Shown here: piece by piece, positions 17,899 through 26,620 of the stretch
Position numbering within the stretch: the stretch's first letter is position 1
Layout: every line of letters starts with the position of its first letter
DNA from: Haliea sp.
GTDB taxonomy: Bacteria > Pseudomonadota > Gammaproteobacteria > Pseudomonadales > Halieaceae
Reading direction: 5' to 3'
DNA: 33,491 nucleotides
NCBI GenBank assembly: GCA_016704305.1
Contig: JADJAL010000044.1
Span: 1 to 33,491 of the forward strand
The notes under the pieces: model-generated
Databases searched by the model: none
Told to the model about the DNA's origin: nothing
What the model saw: only the letters and a program-made list of their open reading frames with translations
Made by a program: the position numbers and the translations under genes

Positions 17899-18851
17899 AT
17901 GGAATTCAAGGATTACTACAAGATTCTCGGCGTAGAGCCTGAGGCACAGAGCAAGGACATCAAGACTGCCTACCGAAAGCTGGCGCGCAAATACCACCCG
18001 GACATGAATCCGGATCCGGGGGCGGAAGACAAGTTCAAGGAAGTCGCGGAAGCGTACGAAGTGCTGAAGGATGCGGGGCGCCGCGCCGAGTACGATGAAT
18101 TGCGTCACTATCGCAGCACTGCGGGCAGCCGCTCCGGCAGCGGTTTTGAACCACCGCCGGGCTGGCAGAGCAGCAGCGGCTTCGGCGGCGCGGGCGCGAG
18201 CCGCTTCGAAGGCGATTTCTCCGATTTCTTCAACTCCATCTTCAGCGGCGCCGACGGCGAACCGCGCCGCCAGCGCAGCGGCATGCGCGGCCAGGACGCG
18301 GAACTCGAAATGCCGATTTTCCTGGAAGAAACCGTGGCGGAAACCTCAAAGCTGGTCGAATACGTCATACCCGTTTTTGAGAACGGCCAGCTGCGGGAAG
18401 TCAAAAAGAGCCTCAACGTAAAAATTCCCCCCGGCGTGCAGGATGGCGAGCGCATTCGTCTCAAGGGACAAGGTGGGGCTGGCCACGGCGAGGGCCCCAG
18501 CGGCGACCTGTACCTGCACATCCGGCTGGTTCCGCACCCGCTGTTCGATGTCGAGGGGCACAACCTGGTGATCACCGTGCCGTTGGCGCCCTGGGAGGCT
18601 GCCCTTGGCGCCAAAATCACCGTCCCGACGCTCACTGGAAAGATCAACCTGACCGTTGCGCCCAATAGCCAGGCCGGGCAACGCCTGCGCATCAAGGGCA
18701 AGGGCCTCACGACGGCCACCGGGCGGGGCGATCTGTTTGCACTGCTGAAAGTGGTGATGCCGCCAGCCGCCACGAACAGCAAAGTCACGCCTTTGTGGGA
18801 GTCCCTGGCGAAAGAAGCCGACTTTGATCCACGCAGCCAATGGGGAACTAA
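17899..18851 (+). CDS. cbpA: CbpA, DnaJ-family co-chaperone; frameshift at the last codons
   Basis: The J domain covers residues 1-70 (DYYKILGVEPEAQSKDIKTA) with the HPD motif at 33-35, which activates DnaK ATPase. A Gly/Ser/Phe-rich linker follows, then the two-part C-terminal substrate-binding domain (KIPPGVQDGERIRLKGQGG, RLVPHPLFDVEGHNLVITVP). There is no zinc-finger, as expected for CbpA. Near the end the frame reads FDPRSQWGTND and runs on through cbpM. One extra G in the GGGG run at 18842-18845 would give a TAA at 18849 and a 317-aa protein ending where relatives end, two bases before the cbpM ATG. I take that as the true end. Without it, a 399-aa product would overlap cbpM entirely. 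Confidence 0.9.
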
Positions 18852-18853
18852 CG

Positions 18854-19159
18854 ATGACCGAACTGGTTTTGAGCATTTCAGTGCACGAGCTCTGCCAATA
18901 CGAAGGGCTCTCCGAACACATCATCGTCCAGGTCGTCGAGCACGGCATTGCGCAACCGGTGGCCGGCCGCGACGTGGTGGATTGGGTATTCGATACCACC
19001 AGCGTCCACTGGCTGCGCAAGGCGGTGCGGCTGCATGCCGATCTCGACATCGACTGGGTGGCCGTCGCGATGGTGATAGAGCTGCTGCAAAAAAATGAAG
19101 CGCTGGAGCGGCGCAATCAGTGTTTTGAGCAACAGCTCAGGCGCTTTATGGAGTCCTGA
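18854..19159 (+). CDS. cbpM: CbpM, modulator of CbpA
   Basis: A 101-aa protein immediately downstream of cbpA. Its features are those of CbpM: an N-terminal region starting MTELVLSISVHELCQYEG, a MerR-like core and a C-terminal helix (IELLQKNEALERRNQCFEQQ) likely to form a coiled coil. CbpM binds the J domain of CbpA and blocks its stimulation of DnaK. The pairing and the near-touching gene boundary make the assignment secure. A hairpin 8 bases after the stop may end the transcript. Confidence 0.9.
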   Translation: MTELVLSISVHELCQYEGLSEHIIVQVVEHGIAQPVAGRDVVDWVFDTTSVHWLRKAVRLHADLDIDWVAVAMVIELLQKNEALERRNQCFEQQLRRFMES

Positions 19160-19167
19160 CGGCGCGC

Positions 19168-19195
19168 CTGTGCGCGAGAAAATCGCCGCGCACAG
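19168..19195 (+). terminator. Hairpin after cbpM
   Basis: Stem CTGTGCGCG (19168-19176) pairs exactly with CGCGCACAG (19187-19195) around a 10-base loop. It begins 8 bases after the cbpM stop and precedes the amine dehydrogenase operon. There is no T-run after it, so it may be Rho-assisted or only a transcript-end hairpin. Confidence 0.5.
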
Positions 19196-19264
19196 CAAGA
19201 CTACTTCCCGTGGAATGGGTTACGCTGTGCCCGGCAAATAATAAAAGGTGGGTGCCTGATAAAA

Positions 19265-20524
19265 ATGCGCAACCTCGCTGTATCGATACTGTTGCTGGCA
19301 TCACTCGCGCACGCGGACGTGCCGGTGGAAACGCTGGGCCAGGTGGAAGTACTGCCGGAACCGTTCAGCCCGCACTGGTTCTGGGCCAGTGATCCTATCC
19401 TGGAGCGCGTGGCGCTGGTGGATTACACCCGCAATGCGGTGCTCGGCAGCGTCGATGGCGGCTGGGGAATCACCGTCCCGCTGTTTCCGCAAAAAGACAG
19501 CCGCGAGTTTTATGTGCCAGAGACTTACTATTCGCGCGGCACGCGCGGCGAGCGCACCGACCTGGTGGCGGTCTACGACAGCGTGACGCTGATGCCGGTT
19601 GCGGAGATTATTATTCCGCCGAAGCGCGCCCACAATGCGCTGCCCAACGCCAACGCCACGCTGACCGACGATGAGCAGTTCCTGGCGGTGTTCAATATGA
19701 CGCCGGCGCAGTCGATCAGCATCGTCGATGTTGGCAACCGCCGCTTCGTGGAAGAGATACCAACGCCAGGCTGCTCCCTGGCCTACCCCGCCGGGGAGCG
19801 GCGCATCATGATGATCTGTGGTGACGGCGCGCTGTTGTTCCTGACACTGAACAGCGATGGCAGCCTGCAGCACAAACAGCGCACCGAGCCGTTCTTCGAT
19901 CCGCACAAGGACCCGATCACCGAGAAAGGCGTGCGCGTCGGCGACACCTGGCATTTTGTGTCGTTTGAAGGGTATCTCTACAGCGTCGACACCGCCGCGG
20001 CAACGGACGATCACGCCGCGATGTTTCCCCCGCCGTGGTCACTGGTGAGCGACGCGGAACGCCAGGATCGTTGGCGCGTCGGCGGGCGGCAGTTTCTCGC
20101 CATCCACGAAGCCAGCCAGACGGCCTACGTGCTGCTGCACCAGGGCGAGATCGATACCCACAAAACCGGTGGCACGCACCTCTGGACATTTGATTTATCG
20201 AGCCGGCAAAAAACCGGCGCCTATAAACTAGTGAGCCCCGGGTTCACCTTTTCCGGGGTGCCCACGGAATTTGGCACCGACTGGATCTGGCCGTTCAACC
20301 AGTTGTACACCGCGTTGGCAGGCATCAGTTTTGTCGAACCCCACGCCAGGCCAGACGCCATCGTCGTGACCCAGGGCAGCGACCCGACGCTGATACTTGG
20401 CGGCCAGTTCAGCGGCATGGTGGCGATCTACAACGCCACGGACATGACATTCCAACACCGCGTCACCACCGGCAATTATTCGAACCTGGCGCTGCTGCTG
20501 CCGGGTTGGGGTGCGAAGGAATGA
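19265..20524 (+). CDS. mauB: TTQ amine dehydrogenase heavy chain (MauB/AauB)
   Basis: A 419-aa protein with a Sec signal peptide (LAVSILLLASLAHA) and a beta-propeller body. Family blocks include VYDSVTLMPVAEIIIPPKRA, PGCSLAYPAGERRIMMICGD, VGGRQFLAIHEASQTAYVLL and THLWTFDLSSRQK, as in the heavy subunit of methylamine and aromatic amine dehydrogenases. The alpha2beta2 enzyme converts a periplasmic primary amine to the aldehyde and ammonia; this subunit forms the substrate channel and holds the TTQ light chain. The gene order B-E-D-A without mauF, and a c-type cytochrome in place of amicyanin, resembles the aau (aromatic amine dehydrogenase) clusters. Aromatic specificity is inference. The next gene overlaps by four bases (ATGA). 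Confidence 0.93.
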   Translation: MRNLAVSILLLASLAHADVPVETLGQVEVLPEPFSPHWFWASDPILERVALVDYTRNAVLGSVDGGWGITVPLFPQKDSREFYVPETYYSRGTRGERTDLVAVYDSVTLMPVAEIIIPPKRAHNALPNANATLTDDEQFLAVFNMTPAQSISIVDVGNRRFVEEIPTPGCSLAYPAGERRIMMICGDGALLFLTLNSDGSLQHKQRTEPFFDPHKDPITEKGVRVGDTWHFVSFEGYLYSVDTAAATDDHAAMFPPPWSLVSDAERQDRWRVGGRQFLAIHEASQTAYVLLHQGEIDTHKTGGTHLWTFDLSSRQKTGAYKLVSPGFTFSGVPTEFGTDWIWPFNQLYTALAGISFVEPHARPDAIVVTQGSDPTLILGGQFSGMVAIYNATDMTFQHRVTTGNYSNLALLLPGWGAKE

Positions 20525-21174
20525 CGCTGGATGGCACCGTGCGCGTGGTGCTCGGCATCCTGCTGGCGTTCATTTTCCTGCGCGCGGCCTGGCACAAGGT
20601 GGCGGACACGCGGCGCTTCATCGCGCAGCTCGGCGCGTATCGCCTGCTGCCCGGGCCAGTCCTGCCGCTGCTCGCTGCGGGGTTCATCCTGCTCGAGGTG
20701 TATCTCGCCGCGACCCTGCCACTGCCGGGCTGGCGCTCGTCCGCGCTGCTCGCGGCGGCGCTGCTCGGCATATATGCGCTGGCCATGGGCATCAACCTGG
20801 CGCGGGACAGGCACGACCTGGACTGCGGCTGTGGCGGGCCCGCCGGCGATGCACAGGCCATCAGTTGGGCGCTGGTGGTGCGCAATTGCTTTCTAGCGAC
20901 GCTCGCACTGATCGCGGCCCTGCCCGTCGCTGCGCGCACCTGGTCGGCACTGGATGTGGGCACCGCGTTGCTCGCGGGCATCGCTGCTTGCCTGCTGTAC
21001 AGCAGCATCGAGCAGGCCATCGCCAACTGGCAGCGCGAGCGGCGCTACGCTGCACAGCGGACCTCTTACAGCATACTGAGTCCCACTAGCAGTCCCATTA
21101 GCGCGCCCACGGCCGGCCCCACGATCAGCTCCGCGCCTGGCAACACGAGCAGCAACAGGGCGACGCCGCCGTGA
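20521..21174 (+). CDS. mauE: MauE-family amine utilisation membrane protein
   Basis: A 217-aa membrane protein overlapping mauB (ATGA) and mauD (GTGA). About four to five helices are visible, starting VRVVLGILLAFIFLRAAWHK, with PVLPLLAAGFILLEVYLA and a cytoplasmic or interfacial DLDCGCGGP motif whose paired Cys are typical of MauE/DoxX-like proteins. MauE is needed, with MauD, for correct disulfide formation and stability of the TTQ light chain in the periplasm. An unusual C-terminal tail of about 35 residues is rich in Ser, Thr and Pro (starting SYSILSPTSSPIS) and is not expected for the family. It may be a spurious extension caused by a local indel, or real. Confidence 0.88.
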   Translation: MTLDGTVRVVLGILLAFIFLRAAWHKVADTRRFIAQLGAYRLLPGPVLPLLAAGFILLEVYLAATLPLPGWRSSALLAAALLGIYALAMGINLARDRHDLDCGCGGPAGDAQAISWALVVRNCFLATLALIAALPVAARTWSALDVGTALLAGIAACLLYSSIEQAIANWQRERRYAAQRTSYSILSPTSSPISAPTAGPTISSAPGNTSSNRATPP

Positions 21175-21770
21175 GCGCCCTCGCTGTCTCCCACATCCTG
21201 CTCTGGGTGATCGTCGTGATCCTCTGCTTCGTGGTGTTCGCGCTGCTGCGGCAGATCGGCGTGCTGCATGAACGCGTGTTTCCCGCAGGCGCGCTGATGA
21301 CCAATCGCGGTCCGCAGGCCGGCGATCCGGCACCTGCGATGCAGCTGCGCGCGTTCGACGACAGCCACATTGCGCTGGCCGATGGCATCCGCAGCACGCT
21401 ACTCCTGTTTGTCTCGCCTACCTGCCCGGTCTGCAAAACCCTGCTGCCGATTGTTGCCTCGGTCGAAAAAACCGAGCGCGCGCAGCACCCGCTGCAAGTG
21501 ATACTGGCCAGCGACGGCGATAGCGCGCAAGAGCAGGGCCAGCATCTTGAGTTCATCGACACGCACCGGCTGGACAAGAGCCGCTACGTGGTGTCCAAAC
21601 CGCTGGGCTTGGCATTCGTGGTGGAAAAACTGCCGTTTGCAGCGCTGATTGACCGCGCCGGCGTGATCCGCGCCAAAGGGCTGGTCAATTCCAGGGAACA
21701 TCTGGAAAGCCTGTTTGAAGCCCATGAACGCGGTGTCTCGTCGCTACAGGAGTATCTCGCCCATGACTAA
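21171..21770 (+). CDS. mauD: MauD, thioredoxin-like disulfide protein
   Basis: A 199-aa protein with a GTG start (GTGA overlap with mauE). An N-terminal membrane anchor (HILLWVIVVILCFVVFALL) is followed by a periplasmic thioredoxin fold with the redox motif SPTCPVCKTLLP (CPVC). MauD is thought to form or proofread the six or so disulfides of the amine dehydrogenase light chain. The C-terminal part LVNSREHLESLFEAHERGV is the usual family ending. Its stop lies within the start of the light-chain gene (ATGACTAA, eight bases shared), so translation of the maturation factor and its client is tightly coupled. Confidence 0.92.
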   Translation: MSALAVSHILLWVIVVILCFVVFALLRQIGVLHERVFPAGALMTNRGPQAGDPAPAMQLRAFDDSHIALADGIRSTLLLFVSPTCPVCKTLLPIVASVEKTERAQHPLQVILASDGDSAQEQGQHLEFIDTHRLDKSRYVVSKPLGLAFVVEKLPFAALIDRAGVIRAKGLVNSREHLESLFEAHERGVSSLQEYLAHD

Positions 21771-22335
21771 GCCCAACCCCGGCTCGCGGCCTGCACACCC
21801 GGCCCAGGGCAGTCGACTGGATCGCTTCTTCACCCGGCACGCCAGGCAACTGGCGCGCCACACGTCGCGGCGCGGCTTTCTCAATCGACTCGGCCTGTTC
21901 GCGGTCGGCGCCAGCGCGTTGCCGCTACTGCCGATCGCCAGGGCGAGCGCTGCGGCACAGGGCACCGGCGCGGAACCGGACGCGGCAACACCGCAGGGCG
22001 ATATCTTTGATTGCAACTACTGGCGCTACTGCTCGATTGACGGCTTTATCGCCAGTTGCTGCGGCGGGACCGCGCACTCCTGTCCACCCGGCACGGAGAT
22101 GTCACCGGTCTCGTGGATTGGCACCTGTTTGAACCCCGCCGACAACAAGCACTATATCGTCTCCTACAACGACTGCTGCGGCAGGACCACCTGCCAGCGA
22201 TGTTTCTGCCACCGCAACGAGGGCGACAAGCCGGTGTATTACCCCAGCAAGAGTAACGACATCGACTGGTGCATGGGCAAGGCTGGCGTGGTCTACAACA
22301 GCACGGTCAGCGTGGTGATCGGTGTCAACGAATAA
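21763..22335 (+). CDS. mauA: TTQ amine dehydrogenase light chain (MauA/AauA)
   Basis: A 190-aa precursor with a twin-arginine signal (SRRGFLNRLGLF, R36-R37), as is usual for this subunit. The two tryptophans that are fused into tryptophan tryptophylquinone are W118 (SWIGTC) and W169 (NDIDWC). Their spacing, and that of D93, D137 and T181, matches D32, W57, D76, W108 and T122 of methylamine dehydrogenase with a constant offset of 61, except for a two-residue gap before T181. Ten of the twelve disulfide Cys of that enzyme are present, but the pair equivalent to Cys36-Cys121 is Ala97 and Ser180. Two other Cys (100 and 144) are extra. The CCGRTTCQRC stretch resembles aromatic amine dehydrogenase more than methylamine dehydrogenase. 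Confidence 0.95.
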   Translation: MTKPNPGSRPAHPAQGSRLDRFFTRHARQLARHTSRRGFLNRLGLFAVGASALPLLPIARASAAAQGTGAEPDAATPQGDIFDCNYWRYCSIDGFIASCCGGTAHSCPPGTEMSPVSWIGTCLNPADNKHYIVSYNDCCGRTTCQRCFCHRNEGDKPVYYPSKSNDIDWCMGKAGVVYNSTVSVVIGVNE

Positions 22336-22831
22336 GGGGCCCGACGGCTCGGGGTTACGCACAACCCCCCCACTCGCGCGGGCGTTGGCGTGTTGGCTGG
22401 CCGCGCTGGTTTTTGGCCTGCAGGCACCTGCGCTGCTGGCCAAGGACCCGCAGACGCTGTACATGATGGAGTGCCAGGGCTGTCATCTCTCCGACGGCGC
22501 AGGCGGGTTGAACAATATCCCGACGCTGAAGAACAACGTGGCGAATTTTCCTGCCGTCGCCGGCGGGCGGGAATTCCTGGTGCGAGTGCCCGGCGTCGCC
22601 CTCTCCACGCTATCCGACCAGGAACTGGCCGACGTACTCAACTGGATGTTGCGCCAATTCGGCCCGCTGGAAGCGACGGCGCTGTACCCGCCCTACACCG
22701 GGAAGGAAGTGGCCAGTTTGCGTAAACAGCCGCTGGATGACGTTGTCGGTACGCGAGCAGGCCTGGTGGCGCAGATGGTGGAGTCGGGACTTATCGCGGC
22801 GCCCCAACACCAAAACCAGCCACAACACTAA
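22322..22831 (+). CDS. Periplasmic c-type monohaem cytochrome of the amine dehydrogenase operon
   Basis: A 169-aa protein with a probable GTG start overlapping the light-chain gene by 14 bases; no clear later start was found. A signal peptide with core CWLAALVFGLQAPALLA precedes the mature part. The single haem site is CQGCH at residues 51-55, followed by LSDGAGGLNNIPTLKNNVAN, and a C-terminal helix SDQELADVLNWMLRQFGP as in small cytochromes c. It probably takes electrons from the reduced TTQ enzyme, replacing amicyanin or azurin, and hands them to a terminal oxidase. The Met ligand cannot be fixed by eye. It is the last gene of the operon. Confidence 0.88.
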   Translation: MSTNKGPDGSGLRTTPPLARALACWLAALVFGLQAPALLAKDPQTLYMMECQGCHLSDGAGGLNNIPTLKNNVANFPAVAGGREFLVRVPGVALSTLSDQELADVLNWMLRQFGPLEATALYPPYTGKEVASLRKQPLDDVVGTRAGLVAQMVESGLIAAPQHQNQPQH

Positions 22832-22973
22832 TCGCAAAACCTGCCGCGACGCCTTTTCGGCTTAGACGCTGCCGATGTCGGGGACCGGCTGTTGATTGTC
22901 ATATGTTGTCGCTTTACATATAGTGGCGCCACTCCCTCCCCCTCCATCACAGCGGCAGTCCTTTACTAATCCC

Positions 22974-23765
22974 ATGAGCCAGGTCGAGATCCTCTACTCC
23001 TACAGCAGCGGTGTGATTGTGACCGCACTTTTTCTTGCCATGCTGCTCTTCAACGAGATCGGATTTCAGGTGGGCCGCTTTGTCCAACGGCACACTGACC
23101 ACGAGGCAAAAGTCCTGACTGGCTCGATCCAGGCTAGCGTGCTGGGTCTGCTGGCGCTGATGCTGGGGTTTACGTTTAGCATGGCTATGCAGCGCTATGA
23201 CGGCAGGAACATGGCGCTCATTGAAGAAGCCAACGCCATAGGCACTGCGGCACTGCGGGTCAAACTGTTGCCCCTAAAATACCAGGCCGATGCGCACGAC
23301 TTGATCAGGCAATACATCGATGTGCGCGTGGAAATAGGAAACATTGCAATCACGGATCAGGCGCGGCGTGCCAAGTACATGAACCAGGTATCCCTACTGC
23401 AACACCGACTCTGGGCACTGGCGGTGCTGGCGACAGACGCCGATCCCCGTGCCGTCACCACGGGCGCATTTGTACAATCGCTTAACGCTGCTATCGATGC
23501 ACAGGGGAAACGCAACGCGTTGCAGCAATTGCACGTGCCCGAAACAGTATTAATTTCGCTATTTTTAGTGTTTGTCGCGTCTGGCGGGATGATCGGCTAT
23601 TCGAGCGGGCTGCACGGAAAGCGGATCATCGCCCCGGTGGTTCTGGTTTCGCTGTTGGTCACTCTTATCGTGTTCATTATCATCGATCTCGACCGACCAC
23701 GGCGCGGGTTGATCCAGGTGAACCAGGCTCCGCTACTGGATCTCCAGCGGAGCATGCCCAACTAG
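22974..23765 (+). CDS. DUF4239 (bestrophin-like) membrane protein
   Basis: A 263-aa protein, taken from ATG 22974. There are two N-terminal membrane segments (GVIVTALFLAMLLFNEIGF; SVLGLLALMLGFTFSMAMQR), a cytoplasmic helical part and two C-terminal segments (VLISLFLVFVASGGMIGYSS; APVVLVSLLVTLIVFIIIDL). The block FSMAMQRYDGRNMALIEEAN is typical of DUF4239, which is distantly related to bestrophin channels. Function is unknown. The 142 bp before it hold no gene. The ribosome site is weak. Confidence 0.8.
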   Translation: MSQVEILYSYSSGVIVTALFLAMLLFNEIGFQVGRFVQRHTDHEAKVLTGSIQASVLGLLALMLGFTFSMAMQRYDGRNMALIEEANAIGTAALRVKLLPLKYQADAHDLIRQYIDVRVEIGNIAITDQARRAKYMNQVSLLQHRLWALAVLATDADPRAVTTGAFVQSLNAAIDAQGKRNALQQLHVPETVLISLFLVFVASGGMIGYSSGLHGKRIIAPVVLVSLLVTLIVFIIIDLDRPRRGLIQVNQAPLLDLQRSMPN

Positions 23766-23870
23766 CTCCGATGCGCTGCGATAGCTCCATGCATTTACCT
23801 GGCGGGCTACGTAGGCATTTCCTGGCGCGTTCCGCACCGTGAAATTCAAGTTACAGGATCAAGGCACCGG

Positions 23871-25651
23871 ATGAACGATAACCTGCTCTACATTATCGCC
23901 GCGATCATCGTGCTCGGTGTGCTCGCACAGTGGTTGTCCTGGCGCATGCGGGTGCCATCCATACTCGCACTGCTGTTGATTGAATTGTCATTGGCCCGGT
24001 GACCGGGTTGCTCCGCCCGGACGAAATGTTTGGGGACATACTGTTTCCGATGGTGTCCCTCGGCGTTGCGCTGGTGTTGTTCGAAGGTGGCCTGACCCTG
24101 AAGTTCAGCGATCTGCGTGGCCACGGCGCCGCGGTCAGTAATCTGGTCAGTTGGGGCGCGGTGCTGAACTGGCTGTTGATTGCCGCAGGCATCTGGCTGG
24201 TTGCGGAACTCTCATTGGAAATGGCCCTGCTATTCGCGGCGCTGCTGGTGGTTACCGGTCCGACTGTCATCAACCCACTGCTGCGCACAATGCGGGCAAC
24301 GCCCGAAGTGAGCCAGTTACTGCGGTGGGAAGGCATTCTCATAGATCCGGTGGGCGCGTTACTCGCTGTGCTGGTATTCCAGTTCATTTTCACCGGTACT
24401 GAATCCTACCTGCTATTTTTGCAAAGCATCGGTGTCGGCGTGCTGGCCGGGGCCGTGGCGGCGCTGAGCCTCGCTTTCCTGATCCGCAGGCACTGGATAC
24501 CGGAGTACCTGCTCAACGCCATTGCGCTGTCGTGGGTGGTGATGACGTTCGCGTGCAGTAACTACCTGGCGCATGAATCCGGATTGCTCGCGGTTACCAT
24601 CATGGGTGTCTGGTTGGGCAATACCCGCGGCGTGGATATGTCCGATGTGCTCAGCTTCAAGGAGAGCCTGTCGATTCTTATCATATCCATGCTGTTTATC
24701 GTGCTGGGTGCGCGCATCAATCCCGCGGACATACTTGCCACCGGTTGGACAGGCTTCGGCGTGCTGATGGTCGTGCTGTTGGCGCGACCGATTGTCGTCT
24801 GGGCGTGCACACTCGGCGGCAAATACAACTGGCGCGAACGCGCACTGGTGGCCTGGGTGGCGCCGCGCGGCATCGTTGCGGCGGCGGTATCCGCACTGTT
24901 CGCCCTGCGCCTGCAGGACGCGGGATACGCCGAGGCGGGATTGCTGGTCTCGTACACATTCCTGATCATCATCGTGACGGTGGTCCTGCAGAGCTTCACG
25001 GCCCGGTATATGGCCCGCCTGCTCGGGCTGGTGGAGGAGGAGCCGCGAGGCATACTGATCGTGGGCGCCAACCAGGTGGCCAGGACTATCGGCAAGGCCC
25101 TTCTGCAGCAGGGTTTCCGGATCAAGCTTACCGACACGCACTGGCATGATATCCAGACCGCGCGGATGGAAGGACTGGACACGTACTACGGCGACCCGGT
25201 TTCGGCCCATGCCGACCATCATTTGGAGCTTGAAGGCATCGGGCGGCTCTTTGCCATGTCGCAGAGGCCTGCGCTCAATACGCTTGCAACAATCAAGTTT
25301 CGACGGGAGTTTGGACGCAACAGAGTCTTCACCCTGCGCACGGCCGAGGAAAGAGACGACCGGGAGAAGCGCCGTGTTGCGGAAACTTTCCGTGCGCCAC
25401 GGCTTTTTGGAGAAGATGTCACCCAGCAAAAACTAGCCTCGCTGATAGCGCAGGGCGCTGAGCTGAAAGCCACGTTGTTAACTGAAAATTTTGCTTTGGC
25501 CGACTACGAGAATGTTTGGGGAAAAAGCCATATCCCGTTATTTGCAATAGACAAGAACGACCACTTGCGTGCATATACCGACGATTTTCAGCCCGACGTC
25601 AAGCCGGGTTGGACATTGTTGTCGCTGGTGTCGCCATCGGCGGCGCACTGA
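23871..25651 (+). CDS. NhaP-type cation/proton antiporter with TrkA-N domain, one frameshift
   Basis: The ATG at 23871 (MNDNLLYIIAAIIVLGVLAQ) begins a CPA1/CPA2-style transporter. The frame breaks near 23985: PSILALLLI is followed in another frame by IVIGPVTGLLRPDEMFGDIL. One missing G (GGAATT to GAATT) explains it, and the repaired protein is 593 aa. The first 390 residues are the sodium/hydrogen exchanger domain with VALVLFEGGLTLKFSDLRG and ALVAWVAPRGIVAAAVSALF. The C-terminal part is a nucleotide-binding TrkA-N (Rossmann) domain beginning ILIVGANQVARTIGKALLQQ, which usually gates transport by NAD(H) or another ligand. Transported ion (Na+ or K+) not predictable. Translation from the ORF at 23999 alone would lose the first helices. 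Confidence 0.88.
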
Positions 25652-25661
25652 CCGTCACGCC

Positions 25662-25693
25662 CGCCGCAACACTCGCCGCAACACTCGCCGCAA
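25662..25693. repeat. Short 12-bp tandem repeat between convergent genes
   Basis: CGCCGCAACACT occurs at 25662-25673 and 25674-25685, with a third partial copy starting at 25686. It lies just after the antiporter stop and before the end of the nucleosidase gene. No function is apparent. Confidence 0.6.
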
Positions 25694-25717
25694 AACCAGC
25701 CGCCACGCTTCTGCGGC

Positions 25718-26527
25718 TCACGCGCTGCGCACGTCGGCAGTCGCTTCCGCTTGACTGGCGCGATGCAGCAGCGTCTCTATATTTTTTCGCAGCTCCGCAG
25801 TGGCGGCATCGATCGCCTTTTTTGCGCCGATTCCCATCGCCACCAGATAGGCGATGCGCTGCGGCCGCCGCAGCACGAAGCGCAGCGCCGCGAGGTATTT
25901 CGGCGAACCATCCGCATGCGCCAGATGAAATACGTCGTAGGATTCAGCGAGCACATCCACCCTGTCGCTCACCGCCCTGACGATGGTGACGGGACACCCG
26001 TGCCGCTGGCACACTGCCGTGATAGCGCCGGATTCCATATCCACGGCGGTCACGTTCTTGCTGTTCAGCAGGTCGACATAGTCTTCGCTGTACGAGAGCT
26101 GGTCCGAGCTGTAAATGAGCCCCGAGGGTTCGCGGGTGCCGAGGTTGGTCGGATAGCGCACAATCCCGTCGCGGTGATCCACCACTGATTCGGGAATCAC
26201 CACCTCGCCGATTTTCAGCCGCTGGTCATAGGCGCCCGCCACCCCCACGACAAACAGATGGTCGATCCTGTCGCCGTAGTGGGCGAACAACGCCTCGGTT
26301 GCCGCCTGCGACGCGGCCAGGCCCATGTTGGTGACGACGGTGATTACCGTGACGCCTTTATAGGTGCCGGTGCAATACGCCTCGCCATTGCGCGGCCTGC
26401 GAGCGATTGCCAGCGATTTTTTGACCGGCGCCAACTCCGATGTCATCGCGGAGAGGATCGCGATGCAGCGTATCGGACGACGCGCTGCCTCACTTACTAC
26501 GGTATTGCCAGGACCAACGACTCTCAT
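25718..26527 (-). CDS. MTA/SAH nucleosidase-like phosphorylase-superfamily protein
   Basis: A 269-aa protein starting at ATG 26527 with AAAGG upstream. It shows the purine nucleoside phosphorylase/uridine phosphorylase type 1 fold: an N-terminal CIAILSAMTSELAPVKKSL, the glycine-rich VVGVAGAYDQRLKIGEVVIP, the purine-site VDMESGAITAVCQRHG, and VRAVSDRVD with the catalytic-type Asp. This is the pattern of methylthioadenosine/S-adenosylhomocysteine nucleosidases, which release adenine. A longer C-terminus (about 40 residues ending TADVRSA) and the MESGA variant leave room for another 6-oxopurine or nucleoside substrate. It follows a sterol-desaturase-like gene on the same strand in the chain leading to a class II aldolase. 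Confidence 0.8.
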   Translation of the reverse strand: MRVVGPGNTVVSEAARRPIRCIAILSAMTSELAPVKKSLAIARRPRNGEAYCTGTYKGVTVITVVTNMGLAASQAATEALFAHYGDRIDHLFVVGVAGAYDQRLKIGEVVIPESVVDHRDGIVRYPTNLGTREPSGLIYSSDQLSYSEDYVDLLNSKNVTAVDMESGAITAVCQRHGCPVTIVRAVSDRVDVLAESYDVFHLAHADGSPKYLAALRFVLRRPQRIAYLVAMGIGAKKAIDAATAELRKNIETLLHRASQAEATADVRSA

Positions 26528-26620
26528 AATGCCTTTTCTAATGTGATAACACGTCAATTGCGACGACACGGCCAGGATGACTCGCCCCGAATACTCGTAC
26601 AACTATTGTTACTTGATCAA

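Noticed and set aside
24413..25429. A 338-codon open frame on the minus strand
   Set aside because: It mirrors the antiporter gene, lacks a ribosome site and has no recognisable domain.
25662..25693. Possible CRISPR-like repeats
   Set aside because: Units are 12 bp and adjoining, with no spacers; it is only a small tandem repeat.
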